64,000 nt of DNA from Fimbriimonadaceae bacterium (GCA_020847855.1 JADLBH010000033.1:30970-94969); one strand, 5' to 3'; shown: positions 49,555 through 58,502, counted from the stretch's first letter. The notes: generated by a model from the sequence alone, not told the origin. A program made the numbers and translations.

Positions 49555-50712
49555 ACGGGGCTGCCGAGACTTGGGCGAGTCTAAGGAGAAGCTTCGACAG
49601 TCGCCTAGGTCGTTGCGGACGAACGCCTCCGTCTTCTCGACAGCCCGCCGGATGGCAGTCGGCTCGCCGCCCCACGCCACGTAGACGATCTCCCCTTCTG
49701 CCGGGTCATATTCCCATAACCCTACGATCATCCCTCGATCGAGGATCGCGTTGTACTCAAGATCCGCAAGGCCACCCGATGCCATGCCTCTGCCTGAAAC
49801 CCTCCCATAAGCGGCAATCGCTTCCTCCCCCATGAAGGATGTGACGTCCCTACGAAGGAGGAACAGAGAGTCCAAGCAGGAGACGAGCCGACAGTCGGGC
49901 TGGCCGGGGGCGGAAAAAGCTGCCAGGTCATGCTGCGTCGAGGGGGTCGCCAAGAGCCCGTCGTCGCCGACTTCCACCAAGCCCAAACCCTCGATCGCAC
50001 TCTTGGAGGCCTGCACCCCGAGGCCGGTGAACCAACGAAAGTGCGCCAACGATGCCAGCCCGATCCAGCCCCAGTAGAGAGAGGCCAAATGACGGAGCGC
50101 CTGTGTGCGATCCATGGCCCCCTCGAGGGGCGACGGCTGCCAGAGGCAATAGCGATAGCGCTCGTTGTCCAGCCTCCCGTCCCAAGGGACGCGCCCGATG
50201 TTTCCTTCCTCCTGGAGCCTGCCGAGCGCGAGAGGGAGGTTCGTGGAGAGGCCCTGTTTCTTACCCGCCTCGCCGAGCGAGCGCACTTTCTCGCCGAGCG
50301 CCGACCTCAGCTCGTTCGGTGCGAGTGGCCCGTCCTTCAGCGCCGCCAGCACCTCCTCGCACAGTTTCTCGGTCTCTGCTGCCGTAACGCCGACCTTCAG
50401 CCCTCGGCGCTGTTCGGCGGCACTGCCCCCCTCCGCGGCACGAAGTCCGATCCACACATGGTCGGAGGGGAGCAGGTACATGCACGAACGGGCCGAGGGC
50501 ACCTCCTCCACCAAATGGTCAGCAAGCGCGCGGTCCACTTCCGCTCGGCCCGCACCGGAGCGGGAGAACAGGGTCAGATAGGGGTTGGCTCCCCCGACCG
50601 TTCGCGCCCAGCCCGCCCTTGCCAAGACTTCAGCCGGTCCACCGGAAGGGGGTTCGCCAAGCAGCCCTTGGAGATGGGCGAGGAACGCACAAGCTTGGGA
50701 CGCGGTTCGCAT
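49534..50712 (-). CDS. AlkZ/HTH_42-like DNA-binding protein
   Basis: The 392-residue protein resembles the winged-helix HTH_42 family (formerly DUF1006), which includes the DNA glycosylases AlkX and AlkZ that unhook crosslinks. Supporting segments are ALRHLASLYWGWIGLASLAHFRWFTGL near the middle and RRAVEKTEAFVRNDLGD near the end. The catalytic QxD/QxQ motif cannot be placed with confidence, so enzyme activity is uncertain. TAACCT ends six bases before the ATG. Confidence 0.75.
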   Translation of the reverse strand: MRTASQACAFLAHLQGLLGEPPSGGPAEVLARAGWARTVGGANPYLTLFSRSGAGRAEVDRALADHLVEEVPSARSCMYLLPSDHVWIGLRAAEGGSAAEQRRGLKVGVTAAETEKLCEEVLAALKDGPLAPNELRSALGEKVRSLGEAGKKQGLSTNLPLALGRLQEEGNIGRVPWDGRLDNERYRYCLWQPSPLEGAMDRTQALRHLASLYWGWIGLASLAHFRWFTGLGVQASKSAIEGLGLVEVGDDGLLATPSTQHDLAAFSAPGQPDCRLVSCLDSLFLLRRDVTSFMGEEAIAAYGRVSGRGMASGGLADLEYNAILDRGMIVGLWEYDPAEGEIVYVAWGGEPTAIRRAVEKTEAFVRNDLGDCRSFSLDSPKSRQPRLRALRA

Positions 50713-50718
50713 GACGAT

Positions 50719-50724
50719 AGGTTA
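50719..50724 (-). promoter_or_regulatory. -10 box TAACCT, six bases before ATG
   Basis: On the minus strand TAACCT ends six bases before the ATG at 50712. It overlaps the end of the upstream metallophosphatase gene, so this gene may have its own leaderless promoter. Confidence 0.5.
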
Positions 50725-51552
50725 GTCTACTGAGAACGTATCCACGACCTTGCCGGCGGAGGTGACGAACCGACCCTTGAGCGACCTCTCCGATGGCTCC
50801 AAGACCATCGCTCCGTGCTCCGCGCTGAACCAGACCGCCGTCCCGGGAACCTTCCGCTTCAACGCATATCTCCGGGCCCCTCCTAGACCGTTCACGATGT
50901 AGGTCAACCCTTGATACTCGATTCGCTGATAGGTGTGGTCGTGCCCGCTCAAGACGAGGTTTGCCCCCCACTCTCGAAACGGCCATCGCATGTGCGGTGC
51001 CGAGCCCGACTCTCCACCAGAATACGGTGGGTGGTGAAACGCGACGACCTTCCAACGCGCCTTGGATGCCTTCAAACGTCCCTCCAGCCAACGGGCCTGG
51101 ATCGAACTTGCCGAGTTTCCATCCGGCTCGTTGCGGTCGCTGTCCACGACGAACAGATGGACCTTGCCCAGCACGACATCGTAGTACCGCTCGTTCCCAG
51201 GCAACGAGAAGTAGCTCAAGTATGGGTCGGCACCGTGCGGGTTGTTCCCCTTGTCGCCCCAGTCGTGGTTGCCTAAGACGGGGAAGAACCGGTTCCGCGA
51301 GGAGCCTGGACCGTATCGCCCTCGATAGTTTCCGATATACGGCGCGAAGTACTGGCCGATGTTGCGATCAATCGTCGAGGCAGAGCCGCCGTCATAATTG
51401 TTGTCGCCCGTAGTCACGATGTACTCGGGCCTCCAGCCGCTCACCAACTTCGCGACCCCGGCCAAGCCAGGACTCGCAAACCCATAGTCGCCGATCACTG
51501 CGATCCGGCCAGGTACCGGCGTGAGCATCGTGCTCAGCAGGGCGGGAACCAT
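50722..51552 (-). CDS. Metallophosphatase, purple-acid-phosphatase-like
   Basis: The 276-residue protein has a calcineurin-like fold: VIGDYGFASPG, TTGDNNYDGGS, VLGNHDWGD, AFHHPPYSGG and LSGHDHTYQR. The N-terminus may be a short export signal (MVPALLSTMLTPVPG), but it is weak. Such proteins hydrolyse phosphomonoesters. It lies between the CtlX-like gene and the AlkZ-like gene on one strand with short gaps, and it has its own -10 box. Confidence 0.88.
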   Translation of the reverse strand: MVPALLSTMLTPVPGRIAVIGDYGFASPGLAGVAKLVSGWRPEYIVTTGDNNYDGGSASTIDRNIGQYFAPYIGNYRGRYGPGSSRNRFFPVLGNHDWGDKGNNPHGADPYLSYFSLPGNERYYDVVLGKVHLFVVDSDRNEPDGNSASSIQARWLEGRLKASKARWKVVAFHHPPYSGGESGSAPHMRWPFREWGANLVLSGHDHTYQRIEYQGLTYIVNGLGGARRYALKRKVPGTAVWFSAEHGAMVLEPSERSLKGRFVTSAGKVVDTFSVD

Positions 51553-51558
51553 CCTACG

Positions 51559-51564
51559 AGATTA
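51559..51564 (-). promoter_or_regulatory. -10 box TAATCT, six bases before ATG
   Basis: On the minus strand TAATCT ends six bases before the ATG at 51552, inside the 12-base gap between two genes on the same strand. Confidence 0.5.
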
Positions 51565-52473
51565 TCACGCCTCGCCGAACCCAGCAATGGGATCGAAGAG
51601 CTCGGCCATGGCGCACCTCGCACCGCCGCCGCCGACGCGCTCGATCGTGGGGATCGAGACGGGCAACAAGTCCCCGTGCAGTTCGAGTACCGCCAACTGC
51701 CGGGGGTCGAGCGAGGCGAACGCCGCCTCGCCGCCTACGATCACCGGCCCTCGGCCCCCGTGCAGCTCGAGGACGTTGCAGGCCATCGCCTCGAGTTGGT
51801 TCCATGTGACCTCCACAAGCTCCCGGTGAGTTGCAGCGATGATCTTGCGGAGCGTTGACCGCTGACCCTCCGGCACTGCCTCCAGGCAAGCCACTGCCCA
51901 TCCTGTTCCTAGTGCAAGCACCACATTCGTGTGGTACACCGCCCAGCCATCGGGGGAAGCGGCATCGAAGACGATCGGCCGGAACCCTGTCTGCTCGCAC
52001 CAGAGCTCGACCAACCGCTCGTGGCTGCGCGGCGAGCGTACGACGAAGGCGTTCCCCCCGGTTCGGTCCAAGACCAAGCTGCCCGTCCCCTCCAGGTATT
52101 CGCCATCAAGTTCGAACCCCGAAAGGTCCACGACGCTGGGCCAGCGGGACTTCAGCCATGCGAGGGTCGCTCCGGAGCGCTCTTGGCGGCGAGACTTCGC
52201 GCGCAAAGGGTAGACGAACAGCACTCCGTTCTCGTGGGTCGAGAACCAATTGTTGGGGAAAACTGCGCTCGGGCAAGCTGGGGGCGCGTCGCGCACTTCG
52301 ACCGTGATCCCTGCATCGAGCAACGACTCGACCATCCGATCGAACTCCCGATGGGCGGCTCCGCTCACGTCGGACGAGTCGGGCGACTGAAAGCCGTTGT
52401 CCTCCGCGGTATCGAAGTCGAACCCGAAACCATCGGGCCGGACCATCAAGACGTGCCCCGTCGCCTGTCGCAC
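51565..52473 (-). CDS. ctlX: CtlX-like amidinotransferase-superfamily hydrolase
   Basis: The 302-residue protein fits the CtlX group of the guanidine-modifying superfamily: VRPDGFGFDFDTA at 11-23, CPSAVFPNNWFSTH at 67-80, a His181 in YHTNVVLALG and the nucleophile Cys287 in GGGGARCAMAEL. Related proteins act on citrulline or arginine-like compounds. The start is GTG at 52473. It is divergent from the cyclic-nucleotide-binding gene with 48 bases between them. Confidence 0.88.
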   Translation of the reverse strand: MRQATGHVLMVRPDGFGFDFDTAEDNGFQSPDSSDVSGAAHREFDRMVESLLDAGITVEVRDAPPACPSAVFPNNWFSTHENGVLFVYPLRAKSRRQERSGATLAWLKSRWPSVVDLSGFELDGEYLEGTGSLVLDRTGGNAFVVRSPRSHERLVELWCEQTGFRPIVFDAASPDGWAVYHTNVVLALGTGWAVACLEAVPEGQRSTLRKIIAATHRELVEVTWNQLEAMACNVLELHGGRGPVIVGGEAAFASLDPRQLAVLELHGDLLPVSIPTIERVGGGGARCAMAELFDPIAGFGEA

Positions 52474-52509
52474 TGCGAACTACTATGGACGAATGCGGGC
52501 GAATCTATC

Positions 52510-52515
52510 CATAAT
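52510..52515 (+). promoter_or_regulatory. -10-like box CATAAT, six bases before ATG
   Basis: CATAAT ends six bases before the ATG at 52522. The gap itself is GGAAGG, which is too close to the ATG to serve as a normal Shine-Dalgarno. Confidence 0.45.
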
Positions 52516-52521
52516 GGAAGG

Positions 52522-52938
52522 ATGTTCACAGCCGACCGCCTCACCGACCACGCGCTTTTCAAGGGTCTGACCCCCGAACAGGCCACGGTGCTCCTGGGTG
52601 CGGCGGAGACGCGCGTCCACCAAGGCGGCGACGTCGTGGTGCGCCAGTTCGAGCGGAACAGCGACCTCCTGATCATTAGCGAGGGAGAGGTCGAGATCAA
52701 GAGCTTCGCCGGTGACTCCATCGCCCGGCTCGGGCCTGGCTCGGTGGTCGGCGAGATCGCCTTGATTGACGACGCACCCCGCTCGGCGACCGTCGTGAGC
52801 GTGGGCACGTCCAAGTCCATTGCGATCCCAGCGAGCGAATTCCGAGGCCTCATGGCGGGAGACGCCGACCTCAAGGCGACGATCATGGAGAACCTCGCTC
52901 GCATCCTGCGCGCCCGGCTCAGGGCCTCGAACGTCTGA
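52522..52938 (+). CDS. Cyclic-nucleotide-binding domain protein
   Basis: The 138-residue protein is a lone cNMP-binding domain: LFKGLTPEQATVLL at the start, a VVVRQFERNSDLLIISEGEVEI beta-roll, and a phosphate-binding cassette VVGEIALIDDAPRSATV at 76-92 with the Glu and Arg that hold cAMP or cGMP. There is no output domain, so it may act by binding a partner. It is 24 bases upstream of the rhodanese gene. The cyclase at 42115 could supply its ligand, but this is only inferred. Confidence 0.85.
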   Translation: MFTADRLTDHALFKGLTPEQATVLLGAAETRVHQGGDVVVRQFERNSDLLIISEGEVEIKSFAGDSIARLGPGSVVGEIALIDDAPRSATVVSVGTSKSIAIPASEFRGLMAGDADLKATIMENLARILRARLRASNV

Positions 52939-52950
52939 TCCGTCTGCCTC

Positions 52951-52956
52951 TATACT
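52951..52956 (+). promoter_or_regulatory. -10 box TATACT, six bases before ATG
   Basis: TATACT ends six bases before the rhodanese ATG at 52963, so the start of transcription is predicted to coincide with the ATG. It lies in the 24-base gap after the preceding gene. Confidence 0.6.
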
Positions 52957-52962
52957 GGTGGC

Positions 52963-53823
52963 ATGGACATCCAGGAGCGCGGGTACGCGCGGCCCGAGGC
53001 ACTTGTTTCCACCCAGTGGGTCTCCGATCACCTCGATGACCCGATGGTGCGGATCATCGAGTCGAACGAAGACCCGCTCCTCTATGCCTCGGGCCACTTG
53101 CCTTCCGCAGTGGAAGTGGACTGGACGCGGGACCTCAACGATCCCGTCGTTCGGGACTACCTCGACCGCGAGGGTTTCCAGCGCCTCGCGAGCAGGATCG
53201 GGATCACCCCGGAGACCCAGGTCGTGTTCTACGGCGACCGGAACAACTGGTGGGCATGCTATGCGTTTTGGGTGTTCCAGCTCTTTGGGCACCGGAATGC
53301 TTCGGTCATGGACGGTGGCCGCTTGCGATGGATGAACGAGGGGAGACCCATGGCGACGGAAGTCGCCTCGTTCCCCGCTACGCGCTACGAGGCGCCCGTG
53401 CGCGACGATCAGCACGAGCGAGTGTTCCGCGACGGGGTGCTTCGGCACCTCGAAGATCGAGGCAAGCTCATTGACGTCCGAAGCCCGGAGGAGTATTCCG
53501 GAGAGCGGCTCCACATGCCGGACTTTCCCAACGAAGGGGCACTGCGCGGAGGGCACATCCCCACCGCGAAGAGCGTGCCGTGGGCAAGGGCCGTCAACCC
53601 CCAATCCGGCGAGTTTCTGACGGCCACCGAGCTTCGGGCGATCTACGAGGAAGAGGCCGAGCTTTCCAGCACGGACGACGTCGTGGTCTACTGCCGTATC
53701 GGCGAGCGGAGCAGCCACACCTGGTTCGTCTTGAAGTACCTCCTTGGCTATGACCAAGTCCGAAACTATGACGGCTCGTGGACGGAGTGGGGCAACCTTG
53801 TCGGGAGCCCGATCGAAAGGTGA
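52963..53823 (+). CDS. sseA: Thiosulfate sulfurtransferase (double rhodanese)
   Basis: The 286-residue protein has two rhodanese domains. The N-terminal one ([17 protein letters not shown]) has no loop cysteine and is structural; the C-terminal one has Cys244 in [12 protein letters not shown], the persulfide-forming loop CRIGERS of the SseA/CysA group. It moves sulfane sulfur to acceptors. The stop overlaps the SufE start codon as GTGA, so SufE is translated from the same mRNA. The pair suggests that SufE is its acceptor. Confidence 0.92.
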   Translation: MDIQERGYARPEALVSTQWVSDHLDDPMVRIIESNEDPLLYASGHLPSAVEVDWTRDLNDPVVRDYLDREGFQRLASRIGITPETQVVFYGDRNNWWACYAFWVFQLFGHRNASVMDGGRLRWMNEGRPMATEVASFPATRYEAPVRDDQHERVFRDGVLRHLEDRGKLIDVRSPEEYSGERLHMPDFPNEGALRGGHIPTAKSVPWARAVNPQSGEFLTATELRAIYEEEAELSSTDDVVVYCRIGERSSHTWFVLKYLLGYDQVRNYDGSWTEWGNLVGSPIER

Positions 53824-54227
53824 GCCTCGACGAGACCCTCGGTCTGTTCGAGTTTCTCACCGACCGCCAGGAGCGGATCGAGGAGCTTGTTCGCATCGCG
53901 CGCAGCTACCATCCACCCGACCGGCCCAAGCCCTATCCCGAGGAGAACCGTGTGCCAGGGTGCGAGAGCGAGGCCTTCGTCTGGATCACGGGGAACTCAG
54001 AGGAAGTCCGGCTCGAGGTTGCGATCGAGAACCCTCAAGGCGTATCCGCAATGGCCCTCGCCATGATTCTGCGCGGTGCCCTCGACGGTAGGCCCCCAAG
54101 CGAGTTTGCCGCGATCCCGGACGACCTCGCGTTGAGGCTGTTCGGAACGGAGCTCTCCATGGGCAAGTCCCTCGGCCTCGGCAACATGGTGGCCGTGGTG
54201 AAAGCCCGTGCCGCCAGGCTCGCCTAG
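53820..54227 (+). CDS. sufE: SufE-family sulfur acceptor
   Basis: The 135-residue protein matches SufE, which takes persulfide sulfur from a desulfurase and passes it on for Fe-S cluster building. The acceptor is Cys48 in [12 protein letters not shown]. The GTG at 53820 overlaps the rhodanese stop; an upstream ATG at 53778 lies inside that gene. Pairing of a double rhodanese with SufE also occurs in Mycobacterium tuberculosis (sseA with Rv3284). No sufS gene is nearby. Confidence 0.92.
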   Translation: MSLDETLGLFEFLTDRQERIEELVRIARSYHPPDRPKPYPEENRVPGCESEAFVWITGNSEEVRLEVAIENPQGVSAMALAMILRGALDGRPPSEFAAIPDDLALRLFGTELSMGKSLGLGNMVAVVKARAARLA

Positions 54228-54880
54228 CCTCCCTCTGGCACTTGCCATAGAACCTTGCTCCCCGACCTGACCATCGCCGCACCCGTCCCGTTGGCAAGGA
54301 ACCCGACCGTGCCCGCACCGTCTTGCAGGGAGAGCTTGGCAGAGTCGGTGCCACCGAGTGAGAACAGCTCGCGTGAAGTCTTGCCCACCACCTCGACGCG
54401 GTTGGAATCCGCCGTCGCGAGCAGGGACCGCCCGCTGGTGCCCGAGCTCAGAGTAAGGCTCGACGCCTGGTTCAAGGAAAAGAGGTTCCCGTTCCCGTTC
54501 ACCGATACCAAGGCCCCTTCGCCCCCCGCGCTGACTCGCACCGAGTTCGAGCCTCCCCGAACCTGGAGCTGAGCCGCGCTCGAACCTTGGAAACCGAAGA
54601 ACCCGCCGGTACCTGCGACGAGCGTGACGGACGGGGCACCGTTGCTGGCGAAGAGTGTGAGTTGGCCGTTCCCGTTCTGATCCGAGAACATGCCGAGCAA
54701 GCGATTGTCCATGGTTCGGATCGAGAGTCCGCCGTTGGGTACGCGGAGCACTTCGCTGGTCTGGACGTTGGGCGGAGACTGCTGGGCTAGGACAGGCCGC
54801 TGGGAGCTGACCACGGCACCGCCTGCAAAGCTCCCTACAAAAATGACGAGAAGTGTGAGGGCTGGATGCGGACTAGGCAT
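54224..54880 (-). CDS. Exported beta-rich protein of unknown function
   Basis: The 218-residue protein has a signal peptide (LTLLVIFVGSFAGGAVVSS) and a Gly/Ser/Asn-rich body of short strands (GGLSIRTMDNRLLGMFSDQNG, ALVSVNGNGNLFSLN, SLTLSSGTSG, AKLSLQDGAGTVGFL), which suggests a beta-helix or beta-solenoid. I do not know its function. The frame stays open far upstream on the minus strand, but that part is antisense to the GHL10 gene. The stop overlaps the SufE stop by four bases (CTAG). Confidence 0.7.
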   Translation of the reverse strand: MPSPHPALTLLVIFVGSFAGGAVVSSQRPVLAQQSPPNVQTSEVLRVPNGGLSIRTMDNRLLGMFSDQNGNGQLTLFASNGAPSVTLVAGTGGFFGFQGSSAAQLQVRGGSNSVRVSAGGEGALVSVNGNGNLFSLNQASSLTLSSGTSGRSLLATADSNRVEVVGKTSRELFSLGGTDSAKLSLQDGAGTVGFLANGTGAAMVRSGSKVLWQVPEGG

Positions 54881-54925
54881 ACCGATTAGACGGTCCGCGG
54901 GCTCTAGGAAGGTACAAAATGGGCG

Positions 54926-56752
54926 ATGCGAGCCTTCGCGACCGTTTGCTCCTTCGTGGTTGCCGTGGCCGCCCATGGCCAGTTGCGCGATGATCCCAAC
55001 CGGTTCGTGTCCACGTCCGTCCTTCCTGGGCTCCGATGGGCAAAGCTCGACCGGAACGCCGCCAAAGTCGGCATCGCGAACGGTCTGGCACGCGAGCACG
55101 GCGCCCAGGCGCGGATCCTCTGGATAGACGGAACCGCCAACATCGAACGCGTGAGCACCGAGGAGAAGGTCCGCGCACTCATGGAAAAGGTGGCAAGGAC
55201 CGGGTTCAACGCCGTGGTCTATGACGTGAAGCCGATCGTGGGCCGTACCATGTACCCCAGCCAATTGACCGGACAAATGACCAGTTGGCGCGGACAGACG
55301 ATGCCCGCCGGCTACGACCCCGTCGCCCTCATCGTCCGATACGCCAAGGCGAATCGGCTTGCGGTCTACCTCTCCATGAACGCCTTCAGCGAGGGCCATT
55401 CGTTCGCAAAGCGGGCAGAGAACGACCCCTCCCAGGGCCTGGGCGACCCCGGGTACGGCTACCACCACCCAGACCAGCAAAGCATCGCCATGGTGTCGAG
55501 ACCGGTCCTCGCCGGGCCTGCCTGGTCGGATCGGATCGCACTCCAGAGCACGCTCGATCCCCCAGGGCTCGAAAGCGCGCGGGGCAAGCAAGGCGAGCCC
55601 CAAGCCGGGATTTACACCAAGGTTCCCACCGCGATAAAGGAGCCGTGCTCCTGCCTCGTCTTGGATGCCCAGGGCCGGACGACCGGATCTATGGAGGGTC
55701 TCCCCACTTCGATCCCCGCGGGTTCGCTCCTCGTGGTCGGTTTGGGCGAGTCCGGGGAAGCCTTGCTCCGGGCACTGCCTGGCGACCTCGTCCGCGTGGT
55801 GGCCCAGGTCCGGCTCGTCCCGGTCGGAGAGTCGCAAGACCAGATCCCCCTCATGATGAACCCCTACCACCCGCTCGTGCAGGCACGGGCTCTTGCGTTT
55901 GTGAAGGAGGTCATGACACGGTACGACGCGGACGGGTTCGTCTATGACGACCGCTTGCGGTTCGCGAACATCACCGCGGACTTCAGCCCGCAAGCACGCT
56001 CGGCCTTCGAGGCTTGGGTGGGCAAGGGTGTGCGATGGCCCGAGGACGTCTATGCCCCCACATACTCCCTTCGCTTGACCCAAGGAACTCGGCCAGGCCC
56101 CTTGTACGACGCTTGGCTCGCCTTCCGGGCCAAAACCATGGCAGATTGGGTGCACCGAGTCGGTCGAACCGTAAAGCAGACTCGGCCAGGGTCACAGTTT
56201 GCCGTATACGCCGGTTCGAACTATGGCGATTACGCCAACTTTGGAACGAACTACGGCTCGAACCTCAACACCGCCGGATATCCCTTCCTCACGGGCCCCT
56301 ATCGAGAGCAGGGGTTCGCTTCCGAGCTCGACTTTCTCATGACTGGGTGCTACTACCGCTACGGAACCATATTCGAGGCGATGGAGGTCGGCCTGAAGCC
56401 AGGGTTCACCGTGGAGGCGGCCGGGTTGGTCAGCAACCGGGTCGTGCGCGACCAAACGTGGATCTACGCAAGTATCATGTTGAGCCTGATGTGGGACAAC
56501 CCGGAGAACTTGGAGACCGTCCTGCAGGCGGCGTGTGCGACCACGCAGGGGGTCATGGTCTTCGACCTCAGCCACCAGATGGACCGCTTCTGGCCCACCT
56601 TCGAGCGAGCCTTTCGCAAGCCCGCAGTGCCGCCTCACAACGTGCCGGGGCTCACCGCGAGCCTCCGGGCCCGAAGGAAGACCATGGACGCCGCGGGGGA
56701 GAAGGACCCTCCGTTCCCGATCTTCGAAGGCATGGCGGGGGCAGGGTTCTAA
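54926..56752 (+). CDS. Exported GHL10-type (DUF187-like) putative glycosidase
   Basis: The 608-residue protein has a signal peptide (MRAFATVCSFVVAVAAHG) and a TIM-barrel region resembling GHL10 (glycosyl-hydrolase-like 10): RILWIDGTANIER, VRALMEKVARTGFNAVVYDVKPIVGRTMY, RLAVYLSMNAFSEGH, then YDADGFVYDDRLRF. Members are thought to act on polysaccharide or peptidoglycan sugars, but activity is unproven in most. It is divergent from the beta-rich exported gene by 45 bases. The Ser/Thr kinase follows 59 bases later. Confidence 0.85.
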   Translation: MRAFATVCSFVVAVAAHGQLRDDPNRFVSTSVLPGLRWAKLDRNAAKVGIANGLAREHGAQARILWIDGTANIERVSTEEKVRALMEKVARTGFNAVVYDVKPIVGRTMYPSQLTGQMTSWRGQTMPAGYDPVALIVRYAKANRLAVYLSMNAFSEGHSFAKRAENDPSQGLGDPGYGYHHPDQQSIAMVSRPVLAGPAWSDRIALQSTLDPPGLESARGKQGEPQAGIYTKVPTAIKEPCSCLVLDAQGRTTGSMEGLPTSIPAGSLLVVGLGESGEALLRALPGDLVRVVAQVRLVPVGESQDQIPLMMNPYHPLVQARALAFVKEVMTRYDADGFVYDDRLRFANITADFSPQARSAFEAWVGKGVRWPEDVYAPTYSLRLTQGTRPGPLYDAWLAFRAKTMADWVHRVGRTVKQTRPGSQFAVYAGSNYGDYANFGTNYGSNLNTAGYPFLTGPYREQGFASELDFLMTGCYYRYGTIFEAMEVGLKPGFTVEAAGLVSNRVVRDQTWIYASIMLSLMWDNPENLETVLQAACATTQGVMVFDLSHQMDRFWPTFERAFRKPAVPPHNVPGLTASLRARRKTMDAAGEKDPPFPIFEGMAGAGF

Positions 56753-56811
56753 GACCTGGTGAACCCACCCGCCCGGCCCGACGTTCCAAAGAAGGATACA
56801 CGCCCGCTCCA

Positions 56812-58359
56812 ATGAGTCAGACGCCGCCCCAGACGCTTGGGAAGTATCAGGTGATCCGAGAGATCGCCCGGTCCAACGACATCGTCTACGAAGCCTATGA
56901 CCCCACGATGAACCGGCGCGTCGCGCTCAAGGAACTCGCCGTGCCGCCTGGGAGCACCGAGGCCCAACGCGAGGATCGGCTGAAGCGGTTCATGCGCGAG
57001 GCGAAGGCCGCAGGTTCGCTCTCCCACCCGAACATCGTGACCGTCTTCGACGTGGACCAGGACGGCGGCCGCACGTTCCTCGCCATGGAGTACCTCACCG
57101 GGCACAACCTGCGGAACGCCCTCGACACCAAAGGCAGAATCGAGGCGCTCAAAGCGGTCGAGATCGCGATCGAAGTCCTCAAGGGTTTGGAGTTCGCCCA
57201 CTCCCACGGAGTAGTCCACCGAGACATCAAGCCCGACAACATCCAGATCTTGGACGAGGGACAGATCAAGATCACCGACTTCGGCATCGCCCGCTTGACC
57301 TTTGAGCCCAACCTCACGATGGACGGTCAAGTTTTTGGTACCCCGAGCTACATGTCGCCCGAGCAAATTCACGGACGGGAGATTGACGCCCGGAGCGACC
57401 TCTTCAGCCTCGGCTCTGTCCTCTATGAAATGGTCGCGGGCGCGAAGGCGTTCCCAGGGGACAGCGTCGTCTCCATTAGTCACGCGATTCTCAATGTCGA
57501 GCCTCAGCAACCAACGGAGATGACCTACCCACTCTGGCAAGTCGTGGACCAGGCGATCCAGAAGTCACCAAACCTTCGGTTCGCGAGTGCCAAGGAGATG
57601 CAATCTGCACTGGAGTCGGTGCGGGCCCAAATGATCTCGGGGGATGTCGTACTCCAGCCCGTCCCACCGCCGACGGCCTATCCTTCGGCAATCCAGTACC
57701 CTGCCGCGACCGGCGGGCCCATGTTTGGCGTTCCTTATAACCCCGCTCCCCAGCCTCCCCCTCAGCCGACCTACGGTCAACAGCTTCCTGCCCAGCTCCC
57801 GATGCCCCACAGCGCCTACTACTACCGCCCCGCCAAGCCGCCCTTGATGTCGCCTGCCACCAAGGTCTTGCTCACCAGAGTGATGATCGCGACCGTCTTG
57901 GTCGCGGCGCTGCTCGGCTTTGGGGCGGCACTGGTGGTCGCCATGGTCAGGGTTCTCGAACAGGGCCCGCCCAGCTCGCAGTCCGTCCCTGCCGCCTCAC
58001 CGGCGAACGTGCGGTCCGAAGCGGTTCCATCCCCCCCTCCCGGTTCCGCGCCGGAACCCGAAGACCCTCGCACGACCGGGCGGAGAGCCATCTCCGAGCG
58101 TGACCCAGGTGCAAGGCAACGGCTTTGGAGCGATGCTGCCAGCGCTTGGACTTCCGAGATCGAACGCACCCGCGCTCCGATGGAGGCAAGGACCGCCGCG
58201 GTCGGGGAGTACCTTGACCTCGCACGCATCGCGCACGGAATCGGCGCCACCCAGGCCGCGAGGGAGGCCCTGATGGAAGCCGAGAACTTCGCTGGGGACG
58301 AGCCGCGGCTCATCGCCGAGGTCACGGAAGCGTGGCAGAGTCTCTTCGGCCAAGGCTAG
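56812..58359 (+). CDS. Membrane-bound Ser/Thr protein kinase
   Basis: The 515-residue protein has a kinase domain at 10-270 with Lys40 in VALKEL, HRDIKPDN at 137-143, DFG at 157-159, and GTPSYMSPEQI; a Pro-rich linker; one membrane helix at about 356-381; and an extracytoplasmic helical tail. The loop after LGKYQVIREI reads ARSNDIVYE and lacks the usual GxGxxG glycines. It may target proteins with FHA domains like the one at the left edge. The start at 56812 is the first ATG after the GHL10 stop. Confidence 0.92.
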   Translation: MSQTPPQTLGKYQVIREIARSNDIVYEAYDPTMNRRVALKELAVPPGSTEAQREDRLKRFMREAKAAGSLSHPNIVTVFDVDQDGGRTFLAMEYLTGHNLRNALDTKGRIEALKAVEIAIEVLKGLEFAHSHGVVHRDIKPDNIQILDEGQIKITDFGIARLTFEPNLTMDGQVFGTPSYMSPEQIHGREIDARSDLFSLGSVLYEMVAGAKAFPGDSVVSISHAILNVEPQQPTEMTYPLWQVVDQAIQKSPNLRFASAKEMQSALESVRAQMISGDVVLQPVPPPTAYPSAIQYPAATGGPMFGVPYNPAPQPPPQPTYGQQLPAQLPMPHSAYYYRPAKPPLMSPATKVLLTRVMIATVLVAALLGFGAALVVAMVRVLEQGPPSSQSVPAASPANVRSEAVPSPPPGSAPEPEDPRTTGRRAISERDPGARQRLWSDAASAWTSEIERTRAPMEARTAAVGEYLDLARIAHGIGATQAAREALMEAENFAGDEPRLIAEVTEAWQSLFGQG

Positions 58360-58373
58360 GCTGGGTTCGCCGG

Positions 58374-58379
58374 TAGACT
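58374..58379 (+). promoter_or_regulatory. -10-like box upstream of tRNA-Ser
   Basis: TAGACT lies nine bases before the 5' end of the tRNA gene and 15 bases after the kinase stop. It is a reasonable promoter for the tRNA. Confidence 0.4.
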
Positions 58380-58388
58380 CGGCGGTTC

Positions 58389-58476
58389 GGAGGGGTGGCA
58401 GAGTGGTCGAATGCGGCGGTCTTGAAAACCGCTTAAGGGCAACCTTACGTGGGTTCGAATCCCACCCCCTCCGCCA
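58389..58476 (+). tRNA. tRNA-Ser (anticodon TGA)
   Basis: The 88-base gene folds as a class II tRNA: acceptor GGAGGGG (58389-58395) pairs with CCCCTCC (58466-58472), the anticodon loop CTTGAAA has TGA, a long variable arm follows (TAAGGGCAACCTTA region), and the T arm reads GTGGGTTCGAATCCCAC. The discriminator base is G, as expected for serine, and CCA is encoded (58474-58476). It reads UCA and related codons. Confidence 0.97.
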
Positions 58477-58502
58477 GGTTCCCACTCGACACGTTCAATG
58501 CC

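Noticed and set aside
54881..56155. Upstream extension of the minus-strand beta-rich gene to 643 codons
   Set aside because: The added part is antisense to the GHL10 gene and has no protein-like features; the signal peptide begins at 54880.
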